In this document: one piece after another, positions 58,226-64,000 of the stretch
How positions within the stretch are numbered: position 1 is the stretch's first letter
How the letters are laid out: each line of letters begins with the position of its first letter
Assembly: GCF_031679605.1 (NCBI RefSeq)
Contig: NZ_CP117522.1
Coordinates: 7,316,001-7,380,000, forward strand
Direction: 5' to 3'
Length of the DNA: 64,000 bases
Source of the DNA: Streptomyces luomodiensis
GTDB lineage: Bacteria > Actinomycetota > Actinomycetes > Streptomycetales > Streptomycetaceae
Position numbers and translations under genes: made by a program
The notes under the pieces: model-generated
What the model saw: the letters and a program-made list of their open reading frames with translations, nothing else
What the model was told of the DNA's origin: nothing
Databases searched by the model: none

Positions 58226-58450
58226 CCCCGAGGTCCCGTTCCGCGACGAGGCCCGTACGCGCGCCCGGGGGGGGAGGGTGCTGACGCGCTTCTCGTACTC
58301 GCGGCGGGCCTTGCGCTGGGCCGGGACCTGGCGTTGGTCGCGGCTCTGCCACACCCCGCATCCCGGCGGGAAACCTTCGGAGAACGCCCGTTCTTCGAAG
58401 ATCGCCCACGGGCCGTGAGGCGGAGTGACCGGGATGCGTGGTGGGGTGCC

Positions 58451-59380
58451 TCAGCGCGCTCGCTCGTACTCCCGCGTGATGAAGGAGACGGCGTTGTCGA
58501 GGGCCTCGTCGGACTCGGCCATGTGGCCGGCCAGCAGGTGCCAGACGTGGAACATGTGGGGCCATACCTCAAGGGTGGTGCGGACGCGTTGTTCTGCGAG
58601 CCGTCCGGCGAGCGTGATGCCGCTGCTGAGCATCACTTCGTTCTCACCCATCTGGATCAAGGTCGGAGCCAGGCCGCGCACATCGGCGAAGACGGGCGAG
58701 GCGTCCGGATCGGTCGGCAGCGCGTTGCCCAGGAACGCGCGAGCGAGCTTCTCCAGGAATTCTCCGCTGGTCAATGGGTCGAGGCCGTTGCGGCTCTGGA
58801 CCGAGGAGCCGGAGTGCGTCAGGTCGGCCCAGGGTGAGAGGGAGACGCCCGCCACGGGCAACGGCATGCCCGCGTCGCGTGCCTTGCGCATGACCGTGAT
58901 CACCATCGCGCCCCCGGCGGAGTCACCCGAGATCGCGATCTTCTCAGGAGCGGTCCCCGCCGCGAGGAGCGCCCGGTAGGCGGTGAACACGTCGTCGATG
59001 GGGGTGGGGAAAGGATGCTCGGGTGCCTGGCGGTAGTCGGGCACAAATACCCGTGCCCGCAGGCGTTTGGCGTAGTGGCCGGTCAGTCCGACATAGGCCT
59101 CGACCGCCCCGTGTACGTAGCCTCCGCCGTGGATGTAGAGCAGTGTCCGGTCATCGGTCACTTCCTCCGGCACCACCAGCATGGCCGGCACGCCATCGAG
59201 CTCGGTCCTCTCGAAGGTCACGCCGTGCGGTGCCGGGAGGGCGGCGGCGAGTTCCTTGCCGTAGTTGTCCCGCACTTCCGCCCAGCTGAGGTCGCCTTCC
59301 CCCGCAAGCGCAGGAGCGATGCCGCCGGCCGCTTGCATCCAGCGTTCCAGCAGTGCTGCGGCCTCTGGTGTCAAGTTCAT
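58451..59380 (-). CDS. Alpha/beta hydrolase of the HSL (hormone-sensitive lipase) family
   Basis: A 309-residue esterase-like enzyme. The oxyanion motif is HGGGYVHG, the nucleophile is Ser in SGDSAGG, the acid Asp probably lies in DPDASPVFADVRG, and the catalytic His lies in HMFHVWHLL. It hydrolyses short esters, with the substrate unknown. The start at 59380 (MNLTPEAA) is chosen because this position aligns with the start of the beta-lactamase-like gene in the duplicated leader, each about 10 bases after GACGAA(A/G)GA. ATG 59389 is possible. Its promoter is one of the two inverted copies flanking merR. Confidence 0.88.
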   Translation of the reverse strand: MNLTPEAAALLERWMQAAGGIAPALAGEGDLSWAEVRDNYGKELAAALPAPHGVTFERTELDGVPAMLVVPEEVTDDRTLLYIHGGGYVHGAVEAYVGLTGHYAKRLRARVFVPDYRQAPEHPFPTPIDDVFTAYRALLAAGTAPEKIAISGDSAGGAMVITVMRKARDAGMPLPVAGVSLSPWADLTHSGSSVQSRNGLDPLTSGEFLEKLARAFLGNALPTDPDASPVFADVRGLAPTLIQMGENEVMLSSGITLAGRLAEQRVRTTLEVWPHMFHVWHLLAGHMAESDEALDNAVSFITREYERAR

Positions 59381-59548
59381 GGTGTTCATGTCTTTCGTCG
59401 ATGCCACTGATTGCGCGGCCCCGGTGTGCCACACGGACGAGGTACATGCCCTGTGGGGGCACGCCGCCGAGACGGTTCCGGTGGACCTCGCCAACGTCGT
59501 CAGCGTCCACCCCTGACACTGATGTCAAGGTCAAACGGTGCAGGTCAC
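59381..59548 (-). repeat. Inverted promoter/leader copy A (drives the HSL hydrolase)
   Basis: Read on the minus strand from 59548 (GTGACCTGCACCG) to the hydrolase start, this 168-bp segment aligns along its whole length with the plus-strand segment 60004-60169. Shared blocks include TTGACCTT, CCGTCTCGGCGGCGT, GTGGCACACCGGGGCCGC and ATCGACGAA. Confidence 0.92.
59511..59530 (-). promoter_or_regulatory. MerR-type operator/promoter A
   Basis: On the minus strand CCTTGACATCAGTGTCAGGG contains the dyad TGACA-TCAG-TGTCA. It overlaps TTGACC as a -35 element, followed after 19 bp by a GGAC-containing -10 candidate. The long spacer with a dyad is the usual MerR-family arrangement. Confidence 0.7.
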
Positions 59549-59585
59549 AGCCTTCTGGAGGCTGCCTTGCCCTAAGATCGAGGGC

Positions 59586-59996
59586 ATGCGCATCGGCGAG
59601 GCGGCGCAGCGCACGGGAACGACTCCGCGGCTGCTGCGGTACTACGAACAGCAGGGTCTGATCACGCCCGGTCGCTCCGAAAACGGCTACCGGGAGTACG
59701 ACGAAAATGTCCTGGGGCGGATTGTGCAGATCCGAGACCTTCTGCAGGCCGGTCTGCCGACCCGCCTGATCCAGCGGGTCCTGCCGTGCATCTCCACCCC
59801 GCGCAGCACCATCCGCTTCTCCGGTCTGACACCGGAGATGGTCGCGCTCCTGGAAGCCGAGCAGGCCAGCCTCACGGCACGCATCGACTGTCTGACCCGC
59901 AACAGGGACGCGATAGCCGACTATCTCGCGGCCCTGCGCGAGACCAACGGGCAGCAGGAACACGCACCGGGCCGCACGGCGGATGACAGCGCTTGA
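59586..59996 (+). CDS. MerR-family transcriptional regulator
   Basis: A 136-residue regulator. The winged HTH is MRIGEAAQRTGTTPRLLRYYEQQGL and ENGYREYDENVLGRIVQIRDLLQAGL. A coiled helix follows (MVALLEAEQASLTARIDCLTRNRDAIADYLAAL). Two Cys residues (LPCI and IDCL) are present but do not form a known metal site, so the signal is open. ATG 59586 follows GATCGAGGGC. It lies between the two hydrolase genes whose leaders are inverted copies of each other, each with a MerR-type dyad. It probably activates both by untwisting the long spacer. Confidence 0.9.
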   Translation: MRIGEAAQRTGTTPRLLRYYEQQGLITPGRSENGYREYDENVLGRIVQIRDLLQAGLPTRLIQRVLPCISTPRSTIRFSGLTPEMVALLEAEQASLTARIDCLTRNRDAIADYLAALRETNGQQEHAPGRTADDSA

Positions 59997-60003
59997 ACCC
60001 GCC

Positions 60004-60169
60004 GTGACCTGCACCGCTTGACCTTCACACCGGTGTCAGCCTCGGACACTGACGGCGTCGGCCATACATACCGGAGCCGTCTCGGCGGCGTACCCCCACG
60101 GGCATGAGTCTCGCCCGGGTGGCACACCGGGGCCGCCTGGCCAGCAACATCGACGAAGGACAGCGCGCC
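60004..60169 (+). repeat. Inverted promoter/leader copy B (drives the beta-lactamase-like gene)
   Basis: This 166-bp segment, from GTGACCTGCACCG to the serine hydrolase start, is the inverted partner of 59381-59548. It also contains a short in-frame ATG (60104, [11 protein letters not shown]), whose counterpart in copy A (MYLVRVAHRGRA) is out of frame with the hydrolase. Confidence 0.92.
60022..60041 (+). promoter_or_regulatory. MerR-type operator/promoter B
   Basis: CCTTCACACCGGTGTCAGCC has the perfect core ACACCGGTGT. TTGACC (60018-60023) is the -35 candidate, with 19 bp to a GGACA-containing -10, matching copy A. Confidence 0.7.
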
Positions 60170-61309
60170 ATGATCACAATCCACGGTACGTCCGAGCCCC
60201 GCTTCGCGGGCCTACGGGAGTCACTGCGGCAGAACATCGCATCCGGTGAGGAAATCGGCGCCTCGCTGGTCGTGGACATCGACGGTGAGCGCGTTGTGGA
60301 CCTGTGGGGCGGGCACCGCGACGTCGCCCGCACCGCCGCCTGGGAGGAGGACACCCTCACCAACGTGTGGTCGATCACGAAGACCGTCACCAGTCTCGCT
60401 GCGCTCATGCTGGTGGACCGGGGCGAACTCGACGTGTACGCGCCAGTGGCCCGGTACTGGCCCGAGTTCGCCGCAGGCGGCAAGCGGGACGTCGAAGTCC
60501 GTCATCTGCTCTCCCACACCTCCGGTGTCTCCGGGCTCGAGCAGCCGGCGACCGTGGAGGACCTGTACGACACGCGCGGGGCGGCGGCCCGGATGGCCGC
60601 GCAAACCCCGTGGTGGAAGCCGGGCACAGCCTCCGGCTACCACGTGATGAACTACGGGCACCTCATCGGGGAACTCGTGCACAGGATCACCGGCCGGTCC
60701 CTGCGGCAGTTCGTCGCCGAGGAGATCGCCCGCCCGCTGGGAGCGGACTTCCAGATAGGCGTAACCGAAGCGGACTGGACGCGTGTCGCGGACATCGTGC
60801 CGCCGCCCCCGCTGCCATTCGATCCGGCGGCCCTCGGGACAGCCGGTCCCGCCTACAAGACCCTGATCGGCCCGGCGGTGGCGGCGGTAACCGCGAACAC
60901 CCCGGCCTGGCGGGCCGCGGACATCGGTGCGGCGAACGGCCACGGCAATGCCCGCTCCGTCGCACGCATCCTGTCCGCGCTCGCCTGCGGCGGTCAGGTT
61001 GACGGCATCCGGCTGCTCAGCGAGAAGACGATCGACCTCATCTTCGACGTGCAGGCGGACGGCGTCGACCTCGTCAATGGCCTGCCGTCTCGCTGGGGTG
61101 TCGGCTTCGCATTGCCGAAGAAGGACACCCTGCCCTGGATCCCTGACGGCAGGATCGTGTTCTGGGGCGGCTGGGGCGGCTCGATGATCATCGCGGATCT
61201 CGACCGGCGCATGACCATTTCCTACGTCATGAACAAGATGGGACCGGGCATCCTCGGCTCCGACCGCAGCGCCGCCTACGTCCGAACCGTCTACGACCAG
61301 CTGCCCTGA
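60170..61309 (+). CDS. Beta-lactamase-family serine hydrolase (class C/EstB-like)
   Basis: A 379-residue cytoplasmic serine hydrolase. The catalytic Ser-xx-Lys is in [14 protein letters not shown], the second motif region is [16 protein letters not shown], and the third box is [10 protein letters not shown], where class C enzymes have KTG and EstB-like esterases have WGG. Hence it is more likely an esterase or amidase than a drug-resistance enzyme. There is no signal peptide. ATG 60170 has GAAGGA 9-10 bases upstream. An in-frame ATG 60104 would add 22 residues. It is controlled by promoter copy B and probably by the adjacent MerR protein. Confidence 0.85.
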   Translation: MITIHGTSEPRFAGLRESLRQNIASGEEIGASLVVDIDGERVVDLWGGHRDVARTAAWEEDTLTNVWSITKTVTSLAALMLVDRGELDVYAPVARYWPEFAAGGKRDVEVRHLLSHTSGVSGLEQPATVEDLYDTRGAAARMAAQTPWWKPGTASGYHVMNYGHLIGELVHRITGRSLRQFVAEEIARPLGADFQIGVTEADWTRVADIVPPPPLPFDPAALGTAGPAYKTLIGPAVAAVTANTPAWRAADIGAANGHGNARSVARILSALACGGQVDGIRLLSEKTIDLIFDVQADGVDLVNGLPSRWGVGFALPKKDTLPWIPDGRIVFWGGWGGSMIIADLDRRMTISYVMNKMGPGILGSDRSAAYVRTVYDQLP

Positions 61310-61481
61310 TCAGGGCATGTTCCGACTGATGACATGACGCTCCGGGGGGCGACGGCGTGAACCGGCCTCGGGAACATCGGTACAGCGGTTGGCGCTGACA
61401 TTGATCAGCGGTCGAGGAGCTGGCGGTGCACGGCGGGGACGGCGGTGACGCGCAGGGTGTAGCCCTGGCCGCGACGTATGG

Positions 61482-61583
61482 TCACCCCTTGGTCGAGCGC
61501 GGCCCGCCCATCCACGGCCGTTCGCTCACCACGCTGTCGACGACCAGTGCCACCTTCGGATTCGCCCCGGTGTTGCGCCACAC
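61482..61583 (-). pseudogene. Remnant of a PPOX-type flavin/F420-binding protein
   Basis: One minus-strand frame reads VWRNTG-ANPKVALVVDSVVSERPW and then hits a stop at 61482. A stop also lies immediately before the Val. The stretch resembles the core strand of pyridoxamine-phosphate-oxidase-like F420/FMN proteins (usually RANPRVALVVDDV..PW). Sequence on both sides does not continue the family in any frame. It lies in the 440-bp gap 61310-61749, which otherwise shows no gene. Confidence 0.4.
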
Positions 61584-61749
61584 TCATACGATCACTGTCG
61601 CGCGACCGGGTCCCGCGCGCATCAGCCGCGGGACCCGCACCGCCTACGCCACATGGGCTCGGCCGGAACGCTGATTCGGATGGCTGTGTGCGGTAACTCG
61701 ACGCCGCGATGGCGCCGAGACGGTGATACGAGCGAGAGAGCGGGTTGCG

Positions 61750-63207
61750 ATGAACCAGGCCACGGACGAGTACGACGTCATCGTGCTGGGCGCGGGCCCG
61801 GTCGGTGAGAACCTGGCCGACCGGACCCGTGCCGCCGGGCTCTCCACGGTGATCGTGGAGCGTGAGCTGGTCGGCGGTGAATGCTCGTACTGGGCCTGCG
61901 TCCCCAGCAAGTCGCTGCTGCGTCCGGTGCTCGCGCGGGCCGAGGCCCGCCACGTGCCGGGGCTGCGGCAGGCGGTCGGCGGACCGCTGTCGGCGGCCGA
62001 TGTCCTCGCCCACCGGGACAAGCAGGTCGGCCACTGGAAGGACGACGGTGCGCTCCCCTGGCTGGAGTCGGTCGGGATCGACCTGGTGCGCGGTCACGGG
62101 CGGCTGGTCGGGCCGCAGCGGGTCGCGGTGACACCGCCGGACGTATCCGACGGCGGCGGCGCCGAGCGGATCCTCACCGCCCGGCACGCCGTGGCCGTCT
62201 GCACCGGGACCCGGGCCGCGCTGCCCGACCTGCCCGGTATCGCCGAGGTCCGCCCCTGGACCAGCCGGGAGGCCACCAGCTCCGGCGTGGTGCCGGAGCG
62301 GCTGGTCGTGGTGGGCGGCGGTGTGGTGGCCGCCGAGATGGCCACGGCCTGGAGCGGCCTCGGCTCGCGCGTCACCATGCTGGTGCGCGGCTCCGGGCTG
62401 CTGACCCGTATCGAGCCGTTCGCCGGCGAGCTGGTGGCCGAGACGCTGAGGGAGGCCGGGGCCGAGATCCGCACCGGTACGTCGGTGAAGGGCGTCGCCC
62501 GGCCGGGCGGAGCGGAGGGGCCGGTCACGGTGACCCTGGAGAACGGGGAGCGGCTCGAGGCGGACGAGGTGCTGTTCGCCACCGGGCGCGCCCCGCGCAC
62601 CGAGGATCTGGGCCTGGAGACGGTGGGACTCGAACCGGGCGGCTGGCTGTCGGTCGACGAGACCTGCCGGGTGCGGGACGTACCGGGCGGCTGGCTGTAC
62701 GCGGTGGGCGACGTCAACCACCGGGCGCTCCTCACCCACCAGGGCAAATACCAGGCACGGATCGCGGGCGCGGCGATCGGGGCCCGCGCGCGGGACGTCC
62801 CGCTGCTGGACACGGACCGCTGGGGCGCGCACGCGACCACGGCGGACGAGGCGGCCGTCCCGCAGGTCGTGTTCACCGACCCGGAGGTCGCGGCGGTCGG
62901 CCTGACCGCGGAGCAGGCCGAGGCCGAGGGCCGCAGCATCCGCGTCGTCGACTACGACATGGGCCAGGTCGAGGGCTCGGTGCTGTACGGGGACGGCTAC
63001 CGGGGCCGGGCCCGTATGGTCGTCGACCTGGACCGGGGCCATCCGATCGGCGTCACCTTCGTGGGTCCGGGGGTCGGCGAACTGCTCCACTCGGCGACGG
63101 TGGCGGTGGCGGGCGAGGTCCCGATCGAGCGGCTGTGGCACGCGGTGCCGTCGTTCCCCACGATGAGCGAGGTATGGCTGCGGCTCCTGGAGGCGTACCG
63201 GGGCTGA
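61750..63207 (+). CDS. Flavin-dependent disulfide oxidoreductase (lipoamide dehydrogenase-like)
   Basis: A 485-residue FAD/NAD(P) enzyme. The FAD motif is VIVLGAGPVGENLA, the redox site GGECSYWACVPSK resembles the usual GGTCLNxGCxPSK with Cys at both positions but Tyr/Trp between them, the NAD(P) motif is LVVVGGGVVAAEMATAW, and the second FAD site is WLYAVGDVNHRALLTHQGKYQARI. The C-terminal interface has VVFTDPEVAAVGLT and the His of HSATVAVAG. It may be a mycothione- or mercuric-reductase-like enzyme. The lack of an HPTxxE C-terminus argues against lipoamide dehydrogenase proper. ATG 61750 follows a weak GAGAGAGCGGG. Confidence 0.85.
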   Translation: MNQATDEYDVIVLGAGPVGENLADRTRAAGLSTVIVERELVGGECSYWACVPSKSLLRPVLARAEARHVPGLRQAVGGPLSAADVLAHRDKQVGHWKDDGALPWLESVGIDLVRGHGRLVGPQRVAVTPPDVSDGGGAERILTARHAVAVCTGTRAALPDLPGIAEVRPWTSREATSSGVVPERLVVVGGGVVAAEMATAWSGLGSRVTMLVRGSGLLTRIEPFAGELVAETLREAGAEIRTGTSVKGVARPGGAEGPVTVTLENGERLEADEVLFATGRAPRTEDLGLETVGLEPGGWLSVDETCRVRDVPGGWLYAVGDVNHRALLTHQGKYQARIAGAAIGARARDVPLLDTDRWGAHATTADEAAVPQVVFTDPEVAAVGLTAEQAEAEGRSIRVVDYDMGQVEGSVLYGDGYRGRARMVVDLDRGHPIGVTFVGPGVGELLHSATVAVAGEVPIERLWHAVPSFPTMSEVWLRLLEAYRG

Positions 63208-63261
63208 CGGCGCCTCCGTCTCTGCGGAACCCCTCGCCCTGCCGGGCCCTTCGGACAGCGG

Positions 63262-63298
63262 GGGCCGGGGGCGGGGCTTCCCTCTCCGGCCCCGGCCC
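63262..63298 (+). terminator. Possible terminator after the oxidoreductase gene
   Basis: GGGCCGGGG (63262-63270) pairs with CCCCGGCCC (63290-63298) across a 19-base loop, 54 bp after the stop. The loop is long and the call is weak. The remaining 63208-63510 holds no recognised gene. Confidence 0.35.
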
Positions 63299-63510
63299 GG
63301 AGGTGCCCTCTGGCAGCGTCCGGACCCCTGTCGGGCGGATCGGGTGCGCTCGTCGCGGGGGCCGGCGGCTCCCGGACACGGCGACGGTTCGCGGGGCCGG
63401 GGCTCGCGGGCGGAGCCGCTCTCCCGGCGGAGCTCGAGCGCGTCTCGGGCGGGCCTCGTGCCGGTCAACGCGTGGTGTTCCCGTGGTGCCTCCCTGTGGA
63501 CAATGTGGGG

Positions 63511-64000
63511 ATGAGTCAGCAGGGCGACCGACGCGGTCAAGAGGACGACTGGTGGGCCGAGTTGTACGACCCGCGGCGTTCCGACGCGGGGCCCGCGGCG
63601 GCCTCGGACTCCGTGGACGACCGGTTCGACTCGGCCTCCCGCACGCTCACCGGCGACGGGGACGCCGGTGACCGGAGACCGGCCGCGGGCGCCCCCTGGG
63701 GGCCGTGGGCGGGACAGCCGGGCGGTGCCGCACCGGGCTCGGACGCCGGCGCGGGAGGTGGCCCGCAGGGGTGGCGATCTCCCGGCGGCGAGGGGCCCGG
63801 TGCCGCACCGCCCTCCCGGGAGGGCACGGCGCGGGACGGCAACTTTGGAGCCGGTCCTGCTCTGGGAGGCATCGCCGCATCCGGAGCCGGTGCCGCGCCG
63901 GACCGCACCGCGAAGTCCCGCGTCGCACCAGCCGGCACGGAACCGGGCGCCGCGTGGGACGGCGCGGACCCGGGCGCCACGGCGGAACGTACGGAGCCGG
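63511..64000 (+). CDS. 5' part of a large Streptomyces protein, runs off the window
   Basis: An open frame from ATG 63511 to the window edge (163 codons, no stop). It begins MSQQGDRRGQEDDWWAELYD followed by DSVDDRFDSASRTL, then becomes Gly/Ala/Pro-rich and disordered. The DDWW..LYD opening with a disordered linker occurs, as I recall, in Streptomyces proteins whose folded domain (often an ATP/GTP-binding or membrane protein) comes later. The function cannot be assigned from this part. The ribosome site is weak (GTGGGG). Confidence 0.65.
   Translation, partial: MSQQGDRRGQEDDWWAELYDPRRSDAGPAAASDSVDDRFDSASRTLTGDGDAGDRRPAAGAPWGPWAGQPGGAAPGSDAGAGGGPQGWRSPGGEGPGAAPPSREGTARDGNFGAGPALGGIAASGAGAAPDRTAKSRVAPAGTEPGAAWDGADPGATAERTEP

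Noticed and set aside
60170..61309. Beta-lactam resistance enzyme
   Set aside because: There is no signal peptide, and WGG replaces the KTG box, which fits EstB-like esterases.
61405..63540. Very long minus-strand frame opposite the oxidoreductase gene
   Set aside because: It is antisense to a well-supported gene, and long antisense frames are routine at this GC content.

Overview
The window is chromosomal DNA from a Streptomyces-type actinomycete. It has very high GC with a strong G/C bias at third codon positions, many GTG starts, Tat signals and lipoboxes, a SAV2148-family HEPN protein, and the murC-msrB and assimilatory sulfate blocks in an arrangement that, from memory, resembles S. coelicolor. 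The strain or clade cannot be named from this sequence. I saw no tRNA, rRNA, insertion sequence, prophage or CRISPR array.

Layout. 0-7 kb: two coupled glycosyltransferase-like genes, an OmpR-type response regulator and histidine kinase, an epimerase and a TylF-like methyltransferase. 7-12 kb: a short-chain dehydrogenase, a lipoprotein, a Pth2-like hydrolase, an ABC exporter pair and a 50-residue zinc-ribbon protein. 12-19 kb: a PhoX-like phosphatase, ZapE, a RibD-like reductase, a small conserved protein, MurC and MsrB. 19-28 kb: TreZ, TreY and GlgX, the glycogen-to-trehalose route, with an acetyltransferase and a secreted cellulose/chitin-active AA10 monooxygenase between treZ and treY. A perfect CebR-type palindrome lies in front of the AA10 gene. 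28-31 kb: an apparently split copper amine oxidase. 31-41 kb: housekeeping and membrane genes (HEPN protein, ABC ATPase, exonuclease, VOC protein, phosphotransferase, CDP-alcohol phosphatidyltransferase, MMPL transporter) and a secreted subtilisin-like protease with a near-perfect terminator.

41-44 kb: an unusual pair, an STM4015-like leucine-rich protein followed by a protein made of six repeats resembling the winged-helix repeats of actinobacterial conflict systems, then a lipoprotein with a duplicated domain. 44-54 kb: a complete assimilatory sulfate operon on the minus strand, in transcription order leader peptide, sulfite reductase, zinc-ribbon protein, CysH, CysC, CysD, CysN, a sulfonate-type ABC transporter and sirohydrochlorin chelatase. 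It takes up the sulfur source, activates and reduces it, and supplies siroheme. 54-58 kb: an acetyltransferase divergent from an HTH / membrane / peptidoglycan-binding / lysozyme-like fusion, a small secreted M15-like protein and a YihY/BrkB membrane protein. 58-61 kb: a MerR regulator between two hydrolase genes that are driven by inverted copies of one promoter. 61-64 kb: a decayed PPOX fragment, a flavin disulfide reductase and the start of a gene that runs off the window.

A theme running through the window is G/C-rich tandem repeats (9 to 142 bp units, up to 24 copies). They sit at gene 3' ends, between genes, and inside coding sequences, including one between the catalytic residues of TreY.
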